DNA of 64,000 bases from Mesorhabditis belari (Eukaryota; Nematoda; Chromadorea; Rhabditida; Rhabditidae): assembly GCA_958450365.1 (NCBI GenBank), contig CAUEEP010000915.1, positions 310,001-374,000 on the forward strand. Direction: 5' to 3'. A program made the position numbers and the translations under genes. Below, in pieces: positions 1-10,220 of the stretch. The notes below the pieces were generated by a model. The model had not been told where the DNA came from. It was given only the letters and a program-made list of their open reading frames with translations, and searched no databases. Numbering within the stretch: the first letter of the stretch is position 1; each line of letters opens with the position of its first letter.

Positions 1-133
1 TAGACTTGGATTAAATTCTAACAGTCTAGCACCAGGCACATCGATTTGATACCAGACTAAACCGAGCGTCAGTATTCTTTCATTAGATTTTCCTCGTATC
101 AGACGTATTAAAAACGGTTTTCTGCTATAACTA

Positions 134-905
134 AGGTCGAGAGCTAAGGCTTTTTTTTCTCCAAAATTTTTTTCGTTTTGGTGAATCGTATGTGTCAAAC
201 GAGTGAAAAAGTTAACAAAAGCGAGTCGGAGCCGAAATTTTGATAAGAGACATTTCCGTCTCTCTAAAGCTAGTCATTTTTGAATCGAAACAAAGAGTTG
301 CAAATGGATGAATTTTCAGTTGAATTGTTGCAATTTCATTCTCAACAAACAACGAGAAATCCAAGAACAGAATGCTTTTTACAGGCAACCCAAATTATTT
401 CAGGACTTATGAGACGCAGAAGATTTGAGGTTAAGAATCCAATCAAGACTCGATAGTCAATGTACTTTTTTAAGAGTTCACTAACCAGAAATTTGTCCTA
501 TTTTATTCTCTTCAACGGCGACGACTTTGTTAACAGAAAAGAATCCTGTTTGGCTTTGAAATTTCACAAGAAAATCCATTTCCAATTGACTCAATGTTCA
601 TTTTTTTGTTAATACATTTGAATGAATAGACTAGGCTGGAAAAAATCTCAAAAACTCAATGTTCATCCTGTTTGCTTACATTTGCTGGATGCTTTGGATG
701 CTTGCATGAAACGATGCTTACATTGCTTACATTTGCTGGATGCTTACATGAAACGGATGCTTTGGATGCTTACATGAAACGAGCCCGGGCCGAATTATTG
801 GCGTTCAAATTCAAATTATTGGCGTTCAACTTTTTCACTCGTTTGACACATACGATTCACCAAAACGAAAAAAATTTTGGAGAAAAAAAAGCCTTAGCTC
901 TCGAA
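134..905. repeat. Inverted repeat pair 134-217 / 830-905
   Basis: The stretch from gagctaaggc to gtgaaaaagtt near 134-217 is repeated as its reverse complement at about 830-905. Between the arms are short direct repeats built on a ttgctggatgctt motif (about 675-780). No coding potential is convincing here; the short open frame across it is repeat-derived. Confidence 0.7.
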
Positions 906-1064
906 GAACTACACTGACTATTGACTGATATTTGATTTTTAACTTCAAATCTTCCACGTCTCATAAGTATTGAAATTTCTTGAGATTGAAACAATTGCTG
1001 AACCAGAATTTCACCTAAAATTGATAAAAATGACTAGGTGACTGCACAGCCGGAAAGATTTTCT

Positions 1065-1318
1065 GCGATAAGAGTTCATAACACAGTCCGCACACATTCG
1101 ACTCTACCGTAATGAATAAAATTGCGAAAATTTTATGAAAGACATAAAATTGCTGAAAGCCTCGATTCCCAACGTCATAGATCGAAATTCCCGTGATGGC
1201 GGCACTGATAAATCTTAGACTCACCTAAGATTTCCATCTCCTTTAGAGTAAATGGATTGACTGTAGAAATTTTTCGGCGATAAGAGGTTCTGGAGACGCT
1301 TCTGAAAGCATATTTAAA
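1065..1318 (+). promoter_or_regulatory. GATA motifs and TATA-like box upstream of the secreted peptide gene
   Basis: CGATAAGAG occurs at about 1066-1074 and again at 1278-1286, and TATTTAAA at 1311-1318, about 65 bp before the start codon. GATA factors of the ELT-2 type bind TGATAA-like sites and drive intestinal genes in nematodes, so gut expression is a reasonable inference. Related GATAAGAG segments precede both decayed downstream copies (near 2229 and 2447), showing the promoter was duplicated together with the gene. Confidence 0.45.
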
Positions 1319-1383
1319 GATGCTCAGCCCAACAGTCGGTACCTCAACACTTTCTTCTACTCACTTCCAAGCCACCAACCAAA

Positions 1384-1921
1384 ATGCGTACTCTCTCAGT
1401 TCTCATCGTTGCCTTCTTGATTCTCGGTAAGTATTGTAGATTTTGTTCCATTTTGTTTTTAGCCTCTGAATAACAGGAATATTTAACAATATATTTCATT
1501 ACAGGTGCCTGCCTTGCCGCCGTGGTACCACCATTGAAGGCCATTCATATTCCTGAATGTGACCAATATTGTGCCGTAAGTCTAACAAAAATTGATAGAA
1601 GAGAGTATATTTAATATCACTTTACCAGAAATTATAGTTATCAATAAACGTTATGCAGGACCTTAGTTATAGCAGAAAACCGTTTTTAATACGTCTGATA
1701 CGAGGAAAATCTAATGAAAGAGTACTGACGCTCGGTTTAGTCTGGTATCAAATCGATGTGCCTGGTGCTAGACTGTTAGAATTTAATCCAAGTCTACTCA
1801 AGCTCACCTCCACAATCGTTTTTCATTTCAGACCGGTGGATGTGCAGCCTGTTGTCAAACTTTTCTTCATCCACTTGGAGGCTCCTGTTTACCTGACCCG
1901 ACAAAATGCAACTGCTTCTAA
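1384..1921 (+). CDS. Small secreted cysteine-rich peptide (antimicrobial-like), 67 aa
   Basis: Three exons: 1384-1426, 1505-1575 and 1832-1921, joined at GTAAG donors and CAG acceptors with consistent phase. The product begins MRTLSVLIVAFLILGACLAA, a classic signal peptide. The mature part of about 47 residues carries eight cysteines: C-x3-C, then C-x2-CC, then a lone C, and a terminal C-x-C-F just before TAA. Small size, secretion, even cysteine number, GATA motifs upstream and decayed tandem copies downstream are typical of nematode innate-immunity peptides, but I do not recognise a named family. Intron 2 (1576-1831) contains one arm of a long inverted repeat. The role as an effector peptide is inference; the secreted disulfide-rich nature is read from the sequence. 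Confidence 0.7.
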
Positions 1922-2239
1922 AAAGCCCCGGAACCTTCCTTGTAATAATGTAAAAAGCTTCTTTTTTCCTCAGAAATAAACGCATTGAACAAATTAATTC
2001 ACTTGAAACAAACACAGCAATGAATCTTAAATGTCTACTCAAGAAATCAGAAAACTGAATCGCATAAAATTGCTTAACAATTTCGATTCCCCGATGTCAC
2101 AGATCCGGAATTCTCGTGATGGCAAAACTAACAAAACACAAAACACAGACAAAACTGATAAATCTGAAATTCACCTATGATTTTCATCTCATTTAGAGTA
2201 AACGAAGGACTGTAAAAAAATTTTTGTGATAAGAGGCTC

Positions 2240-2312
2240 ACTTTCACAAACGCTTTTCTTTCGGCTTCTTCACCCACGTTGTGGTGTCTGCCTCTCATGC
2301 AACTGCTTTTAG
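2240..2312 (+). pseudogene. Decayed copy of the last exon of the secreted peptide gene
   Basis: In frame this reads ...LLHPRCGVCLSCNCF followed by TAG, clearly related to the end of the intact peptide (HPLGGSC...KCNCF stop). The upstream segment 2050-2240 repeats the promoter region of the intact gene (the notes near 1163-1205 and 1243-1300), but no signal-peptide exon is present. It is a truncated tandem duplicate. Confidence 0.6.
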
Positions 2313-2477
2313 AAGTGCCTGGAATTGTCTTGCCAGAGAACGCACTTGCCTTACAGTTAACCAAGCACTCCTTTAATTTCTATTGAACGAGTAGAGTAAA
2401 AGAGTAAATGGGGGACTGTAATAAAAAATTTTTGTGATAGAGGGCTCACTTTCACAAACGCTTTTCTTTCGGCTTCT

Positions 2478-2540
2478 TGCCAACGGTATCTTCACCGACT
2501 TTGTGGTGTCTGCCTCTCGGGTTGACAACTCTTCTAAAAG
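2478..2540 (+). pseudogene. Second decayed copy of the secreted peptide last exon
   Basis: Reads YLHRLCGVCLSG then TGA. It shares the GVCLS core and the upstream acaaacgcttttctttcgg segment with the first relic, but the reading frame ends early and the terminal CNCF is lost. It follows a second copy of the promoter-like segment (2400-2475). Non-functional. Confidence 0.5.
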
Positions 2541-3143
2541 TGTTTGGAATCTTCTTGATTCTCTTCTAGTAAGCTAACAATCTTATTTTTACTGAAAATA
2601 AAAGCTTCCAATAAAACAGACGAATTCAATCAAACGAAATAGCAAAAAGGACGGAAATGTAACCTCTTATCAGAGAAAATTTCTACGAAACTCATTCGAG
2701 TCAACTCTTTTTCTGTTTCCTTTGTTGTCTCCCTTAAATTTTAAATGTTTCACGTGGAAGATTTTTAAGGAAATTCCATGTAATCCTTTTAGAAATTTTA
2801 TCAGTTTTTTGAACAACTCCCGGAAATCCTTGAGTCTTCACTTTTGACTTTAATCATTAGGCAAAAAGTGAACTTAGAAGTTGACAGTTAAAACATGGCA
2901 GTGGAAAATGAAAGAACTGGAATCGAATAGAAAGATTCTTTTCACGCAGCTCTTGATATATGAAATATTCGTGTTGTTGAAGACACATCATTGTGATGTT
3001 GAATTCGTGGTTTTCTCAAGAAAATAGCGCAAATAATTCTAAAGTACTTTTATAAATAAGAAAAGAAAGCTTTCTTGATATTAAACTCGGATATCAAATC
3101 AAGACACAGACTAAAGTAAGCCAAAATACTGCACTAACTTGTT

Positions 3144-5295
3144 TCAGCTCTCCTGAGACATTACAAAAACGAACCCTTGACCAAAAGTGTAAAGTCCCAT
3201 TTGTATCGATGAGAGTACAATCAAAATAAGACTCCACAAAATAATACCACAAAATAGATCAAGTAAAATGGAAATAAAGTTAGTCACGACATAATCATTC
3301 ATCACAATGATTGAACTGAAGATTGTCTAAAGTGTTGTAAAAGTAGTTTTGTGAAGGCTTTAAGGGTAAACTGACTTGAAGCATCAATTGCCTCTCAGCC
3401 CTAGTCGCTTTAACTTTCTTCTAAACTTTGTTTAGCTATTGTTTTTATTCTTTTCTCACCCTTTGTAGTGCTTTATATGTAAAATAATCAAAAGAATTGA
3501 TAAAACAAACAACCACTGTTCGTATACACCAACCAAGATCAAGCCTAGCATAACTCAATAATACATTTAACAAGCCTAATGTGTAGCCAAATATCAGCTG
3601 GCCGATTGGCCACTTCTTTGTGTATGTGAAATACATTCCATTGAAAGAAACCGCCATAAAACGACTGTAAATTGTAGATTTATCAATAAGTGAGAGAGAT
3701 CTCTCTCTAGAGATCAAAAACTCACCAAAATGAAATGATTCCTTGGCAATAAATGGCAGGAATTTGCAGGTTATTTCCATTACTTAAAATAAAGCGAAAA
3801 ACACCATCGACTGGGCACCTAGGATTCGTAAAAACTAACTGGATAAAGAGACAATTGATACTCATAAGCTCACTTCAATAAGGTGAATTTGTTTATATGT
3901 CGTAGCCGCTTACGAAATTCAGCCGCTAACGAATGAGGGTATTTCCGGGCATCCAATCAAAAAGTCACCCGCATAAAAAATGTTCATAATACATATATTT
4001 TATAATAAATTTTTGAAATTAGCTCATTTGGTTCAGTGGAAAATTTTTTTGAGCCCCCAAAGTTTAGGGTCAAAAATGCCCTAAAATGGCTATAAAAATT
4101 TTTCTACTCAGCCAAAAAACTTGCCTAATAGCTCATTTTGTAGCCAATTTTATGTAGTTTCTTAAAGTAAAGCCATCTGAAACAATTTTTCGTTGAAAGT
4201 AGGAGAAAGAGGGCGAGGAACAAATTCTCAAATGTGAAAACAGCGACCGAGTTCAACTGAAGTCGTTCCTCGCCCTCTTTCTCCTAGCTTTGAAAAACAA
4301 ATGTTCAATGTAGCTTTACTTTAAGAATCTACATCAAATTGGCTACAAAATGAGCTATTAGGCAAGTTTTTTGGCCAAGTAGAAAATTTTTTACCCTCAT
4401 TCGTTAGCGGTTGAATTTCGTAAGCGGCTACGACATATAAATTCCAAAAACTATTACGTTGTTTCTGTTTTCTGTTTGATTTCTGTTTGAAACTAACCAC
4501 TCTGTACTCATTCAACAACAAAAATCAATCTAAAAACATGCAAGAACATTTAAAATAAGTAAAAAAGAACAATAATCTGCGTAACATCTTTCTCCGACTT
4601 TTCCCTCACTTACTTACTAGTTAATCCAATGTGAAAAGGGATAAATTCTACTTTTAAATTCTTTCTTCGAGTTCCTTCAGAGTTTTGCTGCTTCAAAAGC
4701 CGAATTTATACTCTTTTCAATTCACTGTCAAAGCGAGAAGTTTCTGTTTGATTTCTGTTTCAAAACTAACCACTCTGTACTCGTTGTTGGGCTGTATCTC
4801 GCGTAAACTCCGCATAAACTCCCCAAAAATTGAGCGCTGTTTAAACAGAGTCGATTTAAATTTTCACCAGTTGCTACAATCCTAGATACAATTCATAAAT
4901 TTAGTCAAATTTAAGCAAAAATCACCTGATACTTGTGATTAGATTAGTGTTCTTCGCCGTATAATATAAAGCGTACAAATTAACAAAGATACCAATTGTA
5001 TAAACCTAAAAAGATTGTAGCAAAGATTGTAGCAACAACCTTTGTTCTTCAGAATTGTTTAACTTACTAGTAACATTGTGATATCGGTGAAGACCATTGT
5101 TTGCAGAAGTGTTTCCACATCGACGTCAAATGGATATTGTGGCTTTTGTGATAGTGCATCTACTTCGCGTTTTCTCGATAAGTAAACATGAATTCTATAA
5201 GAGCCATAGCCAATCACTGACAAAATTGAGCCGAGTATGGGTACTCTAAGCGCTTCCGTATTGCGTGTCCAAAAATTGTCTACAATTGTAGGCAT
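3144..5295 (-). CDS. Seven-helix membrane protein (chemoreceptor-like), copy A
   Basis: About six exons: 5295-5070 (starts MPTIVDNFWTRNTEALRV), 5005-4926, 3818 to about 3727, about 3667 to 3457, about 3412 to 3370, and about 3317 to 3144 (ends FVFVMSQES, TGA). The assembled protein has about seven hydrophobic segments, an RFMAVSFNGMYF stretch after the third helix (at the place of the DRY-like motif of nematode receptors) and KATRAERQLMLQ before the sixth helix. That layout suggests a nematode 7TM receptor of the Srx/Srsx sort, but I cannot name the family with confidence. A close paralogue lies at 10221-12297. The intron between exons 2 and 3 hosts a foldback element (3897-4443). Confidence 0.6.
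3897..4443. mobile_element. Foldback element with long inverted repeats
   Basis: The left end TTATATGTCGTAGCCGCTTA and the right end (TAAGCGGCTACGACATATAA) are reverse complements. The whole element of about 550 bp folds on itself, including the tagctcattttgtagccaatt and gaggaaagaggg-type inner blocks. No coding sequence. It sits in an intron of the seven-helix gene copy A. Non-autonomous DNA transposon (MITE/foldback), superfamily unknown. Confidence 0.75.
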
Positions 5296-5502
5296 ATCTG
5301 AACAACTTTACTAGTCAATAATGATATAAACAGTTTACATTTACAGAAGGAAATATTCAAGATCTGTTCACTGAACATTTATAGCCAAAAACAGATAGAA
5401 AAATCATTTTCAAAATCAAATTCCTGTTGACCAAAGCTTTTTTGATTGTACCCAATAATAGGAATTTAGCCAACTGACAAAATTGAGCCAAATACGGGTA
5501 CT

Positions 5503-5700
5503 CTAAGCGCTAAGTGTTTCCACATCGACGTCAAATGGATATTGTGGCTTTTGTGATAGTGCATCTATTTCGCGTTTTCTCGATAAGTAAACATGAATTC
5601 TATAAGAGCCATAGCCAATCACTGACAAAATTGAGCCAAATACGGGTACTCTAAGCGCTTCCGTATTGCGTGTCCAAAAATTATCTACAATTCTAAGCAT
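5503..5700 (-). pseudogene. Truncated duplicate of exon 1 of the seven-helix gene
   Basis: Nearly identical to exon 1 at 5070-5295, but it begins MLRIVDNFW, as in copy B, and stops being homologous after FDVDVETL. The intervening 5296-5460 sequence is almost identical to that upstream of copy B (12298-12480). This fragment shows that the exon 1 region has been duplicated or gene-converted recently. Confidence 0.7.
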
Positions 5701-5984
5701 TAGTGCAGCTATCTAAACACTTTTGATGTGGAATTAAACCTTAACTCACTGCAACAGAACAAAATCTAAAGATTGGATCACGGTACATAAGAAATGTAGA
5801 AAAAGGATTTTTATAATAAAATTCCCATTGACTAAAAGCTTTTTATTCAATTCAACTTAAAAATAATAAAAATTTGTTTAAAAATCCTTTGAATATCGGA
5901 TTTTTATGAAAAACTAAAACTACAGTTTAATGCTTTTTTTGACTGAAAACCAGTACAGTTTTGTCTTTTTGTAGCTACAATTTT

Positions 5985-7640
5985 AGGTTTTCAAATCAAA
6001 AAACGAAAAGAGTTTCAAGATTCAACGAAAAAACTTGATCATTTGATCTCTAGACTTTTCTCTATCAAACTTGCAGCAAAAGTTAGTTCTATTAATTTTT
6101 ATTTATTAACCAATTCAATTTTATTCATTTAGACTCATCAGAAATGAGTTTGAACCGGCCAACAACAATTTTCTCTTCGCCGATGACGTCCTTCTCAAGA
6201 GACATTGCTTCTTTTCGTTTTGCATAAATATCGGATTGATGAATTGAAAACTGCCGGCTATTGTCATATGTTGTCATATGTTTGAGCACTTTCTTCAAAA
6301 GAAACCCATTTTGGTGTCATCACTGAGTACTCTTTTCGTTACACTGAGTACTGAGTATTGGTTTGATAAATTTTAAATAAAAATTGATAAATTTTGCACG
6401 TCACGACGAATCAAACAAAATAGGCAAAGGACGGAAATTTCAATTTTAAGTTTTCAAATGAAAAACGAAAAGAGTTTCAAGATCAACGAATTCAACGAAA
6501 AAACTTGATCATTTGATCTCTAGACTTTTCTCTATCAAACTCTTAGATTTATCCATTCGTTATCAACAAGATTTATTAAACATTCATAAAAAATTGCTTT
6601 TTAAAACGCAATAATGATAATTTAATCAACGTGTTATCAGAGTAAAAACGATTGAACGAAAAAGAAAAATCAATTAGCATGTTATTGCAAAAAAATAAAG
6701 GAAATTGACGATTATTTACTTTCCAATCCGATTCTAAAGATTGAAAAATGGTTTTTGAGCTGATTCGGAATGTCCCTCATTTTGAAATTTGATTTTATTC
6801 TCTAGGAAAAGGACGGAAATGTCAATTTTTGGTTTTCAAATGAAAAACGAAAAGAGTTTCAAGATTCAACAAAAAAAACTTGATTATTTGATCTTTAGAC
6901 TTTTCTCTATCAAACTCTTAGATTTATCCATTCGTTATCAACAAGATTTATTAAACATTCATAAAAAATTATATACTAATTCGTTTTTTCAGGATGAACT
7001 TTTTCTCAACCAACTTGACTCTTGAAGAAGCGAACTTATCTCCTGATGACGACCTAAAGTTGAAGTGGGTAAGCTAAAGTTGAGTAAGTGGGCCAGTTGA
7101 AGTTGGAATGACTGTTCATCTCGCAATCGATGTTGTTTATTAACATAAAGGTCACTTGTCTCTTTTTGTTATCGTGCTGTCTTCGGAGTTTATAACAAAT
7201 TGGCACCAAGAATGGAGTTTTGCAGTAAAAGTTAGTTCTATTAAATTTTATTTATTAATCAATTCAATTTTATTCATTTAGACTCATCCGAAATGAGTTT
7301 GAACCGGCCAACAACAATTTTCTCTTCGCCGATCACGTCCTTCCCAAGAGACATTGCTTCTTTTCGTTTTGCATAAATATTGGATTGATGAATTGAAAAC
7401 TGCCGACTATTGTCATATGTTGTCATATGTTTGAGCACTTTCTTCAAAAGAAACCCATTTTGGTGTCATCACTGAGTACTCTTTTCGTTACACTGAGTAT
7501 TGGTTTGATAAATTTTAAATAAAAATTGAAAATTCAAACTCATCAGAAATGAGTTTGAACTGGCAAACAACCATTTTCTCTTCGCCGACGAAGTCCCTTC
7601 CCAAGAGACATTGCTTCTTTTCCGTTTTGCATAAATAGTT
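5985..7640. repeat. Interleaved direct repeats, no gene
   Basis: Two repeat units alternate. Unit 1 (about 6075-6390) recurs at about 7221-7530, with fragments at 7530-7640 and 8465-8535; it holds actcatc(a/c)gaaatgagtttgaac and a cgccgatgacgtcc-like core. Unit 2 (gaaaagagtttcaagattcaac, about 5985-6065) recurs at 6425-6610 and 6812-6985. Open frames here are short and AT-driven. I see no convincing exon between 5701 and 7750. Confidence 0.65.
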
Positions 7641-7753
7641 TGAAATCAAAAAAACATGGTAAACTTAATTGAATAGAGCCATAAGCATAGCATAGATAAA
7701 ATTGAAATATAGATTGAATTTGCATTTAAACATTTCATTTGTAAACGGCTATA

Positions 7754-8339
7754 CAGGGTGCGTGAAAAATCTTGACGTCATGGAAAGAAGCCCGCTTATA
7801 TCAAGATTGAAAAGAGCTAGAAGAAAACGGACTTTAGATTTGGAAAAATTAACTATTTTTACCTACGGTAAGCCTTTTGGTTTAGCAGATTTCGACTTCT
7901 TGCATCAATTTTTGAGCTTTTTTCAGTGGCAACTCACTTTCGTGAAAATTTTCCAGTTTTCAATTTTAACTCCAACCTTTTGAACCACTCGAAAATGGTT
8001 ATTTCAAAAAGAATTTGGCTGTATGTGGGTTGATTTTAAAGGAAAATGATTCCTCTTTCTATTAGGCATAAAAGCATGCATTTAAGTTTACCCAAAAAAT
8101 TTTTTAAGCACTATGATTTGGTAACCCACTCCGCGACCAAGAATATTATCGAAAATCCCTATTTGTTCTTGATTGTGTAGCATGCCAAAAGTTTTGTTTT
8201 TTGGAGTTTTTTAACCACTGAAAACTCTTTGTTTAAGTGGAATCATATTTTTGGAAATCCGTTTTGTTCTATTAACCTTTTTTCAATCTTGAAATAATCG
8301 GCCTTCTTTTCGTGCCGTCAAAACTTTTCACGCACCGTG
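7754..8339. mobile_element. Tc1/mariner-type MITE with TA target duplication
   Basis: Ends are CAGGGTGCGTGAAAAATCTTG on the left and the complementary CAAAACTTTTCACGCACCGTG on the right, flanked by TA on both sides. The termini are inverted repeats and the interior has no transposase; an open frame from 7702 is chance. TA duplication and a CAGGG-type end fit the Tc1/mariner superfamily. Confidence 0.7.
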
Positions 8340-8341
8340 TA

Positions 8342-9261
8342 CATTTTTGGTAAAATTTTCAGCCAAATCCATTCAGCCGTTTTTCCTAAGCTCAATTTGT
8401 AATTTCTTCTGTAAGAAATCAAGCATAAAATCAAACTAGAAGGCTTTTCAAATTGCCAAATATAAACTTTGATAAATTTTAAATAAAAATTGAAAATTCA
8501 AACTCATCAGAAATGAGTTTGAGCCGGCCAACAACAAAACTTGAGTCAAGCTTTTAGTCACATTCAGCTCACTCATTTTTCTCTTAAATTCACTTTTTTA
8601 CTTTTACTCAGGCTAAGGCTTTTCAAATTGCCAAATGAATACAAACTTGGGCCAAGCTTTTACTCACATCCATTCCCCATTCATTGCCCCTAAATTTTTT
8701 CTGAGTTCAAATTTCAAGCTTTCCGTAAGCGTGTCTTTCCATTAAATTGTACCTTTTGCAACGAATTGACAATCGCGTTTTTTCCCTTTTTTTTGTAGTT
8801 GAATACATTAGATTCAAAGAAGTTAGCACTAGACGTAGCTTTATTTTTTCTTCTACAAAAAGATTTTCATTGCAATGTGCTGGCAAGCACCGTACCGATG
8901 GAATCTGTACGTCAAAAAATACGGAACAGTGATACAATACGTGTACCTAAACCTTTTTTATAGAAAGGTAGCTCAGGTTTTTTCGTTTGCAGAAGTGTAG
9001 CACAGTGTAGCACAATTGTATTTTGCAATTAATCGTCATTCTTGCCTTTCCCATAGCCGAATGAATTTATGTACATTGCGCAAAAGATTTAAAAGAGTTA
9101 GCTCCTATCTAACATTTTGACTTCAATATTTCAGTCAACTCTTTTATTCGCTTGAGACAGGCAAGACTTGGACAAATTTCTGGTTATCAGCTGTTTTAGT
9201 TTTCTTCAAAAATTTGAGATCTTTACCGTAGGAAAATTCAATATATTGTAGCCCATGAATC
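8342..9261. other. Intergenic DNA without a supported gene
   Basis: AT-rich sequence with a fragment (8465-8535) of the repeat seen at 6075 and 7221, and a short segment near 8960-9010 (gaaaggtagc...cgtttgcagaagt) that recurs near 12940-12975. No exon with acceptable splice sites was found. Confidence 0.5.
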
Positions 9262-9263
9262 TA

Positions 9264-9827
9264 TTAGGTGTGTGAAAAAGTAATCCACGTTTTTAACGTT
9301 TAAATATAAAAGACCATAAGTTTCGTTAAAATAATTTTTATTCAACGAAGTAATCACCATTCGAAAGAACAACCTTTTGCCAACGTTCTACAAGTAAAGA
9401 CATTCCACGATAATAAAAATCTTGGTCCTTAGAGGCGAAGAAAAGATCAACCTCGGTTTTGACATCTTCTTCGGAATTGAACCGTTTATTGGCCAAAAAG
9501 TTAGACAGAGACAAAAATAAATAATAATCAGATGGAGAAAGGTCTGGACTATAAGGTGGATGTGGTAAAACCTCCCATCCAACACTCTGGATTTTTTGTC
9601 GAGTCTCTAAAGAGACATGTGGTCGCGCGTTATCGTTCATGCGGTATCCATTTGTCCAACTTTTTGATAAAATTCATGGCATTCAAGCGTTTACTTACGG
9701 TTGACCCATCACAATTTAATGTAAGGCATATTTCTGAAGAGGTTGAACGAGGGTTTTCGAGAAGACAGCGTCTTATTTGGTCATCAGATAAAAATAAAAA
9801 ACGTGGATTACTTTTTCACACACCTAA
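9264..9827 (-). mobile_element. Internally deleted mariner transposon
   Basis: Perfect or near-perfect terminal repeats TTAGGTGTGTGAAAAAGTAA at both ends, flanked by TA at 9262-9263 and 9828-9829. The minus strand encodes the N-terminal helix-turn-helix part (STVSKRLNAMNFIKKLDKWIPHE) joined directly to the C-terminal mariner part starting NDNARPHVSL and containing PHPPYSPDLSPSDYYLF. The central catalytic region is missing, and one frame change separates the two parts. About 564 bp against about 1.3 kb for an intact mariner, so it cannot encode an active transposase. Confidence 0.9.
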
Positions 9828-10220
9828 TATTTTCAAATTTTTGCCGCAACTCAGCTGTAAATTCTAGAACCTTTTTATTAAACAGACATCTTTCAAGAGT
9901 GATCTTTAAGGAATTGCTAAAATCAAGGGCAGTTTAATTAAAATGGTGAAAAGTGAGGGGAATTTTTGATGCCGAAATGGATAAGAGATGTATTTCACAC
10001 AGCGCCTGTGAAATGAAATAGCTTTGTTGTTGTAGATACGTCGCTGACGAGTCGAGCTTTGGGCTTCTTCAAGAAAATTGCATTGATAACCCTTAAAAAC
10101 TTTGTGAATTCTTGATTGATCTTACTTTAAATCGTTTAAATGGGTTAATTTTTGATATTAAACTCGAATACTAAATCAAAACACAAACTAAAGTAAGCCA
10201 AAATATTGCACTAACTTGTT

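Larger units (their letters stand above)
1..1798. repeat. Long inverted repeat, arms about 140 bp
   Basis: Positions 1-139 recur in inverted orientation at about 1661-1798 with very few differences. The right arm lies inside intron 2 of the small secreted peptide gene. The left arm runs directly into a second inverted pair (134-217 against 830-905). The arrangement looks like a two-part repeat element copied in several orientations. The left arm touches the window edge, so the true end cannot be seen. Confidence 0.8.

Noticed and set aside
7702..7983. 93-codon frame starting MKYRLNLHLN
   Set aside because: Spans the end of a TA-flanked MITE; no splice context or recognisable domain.
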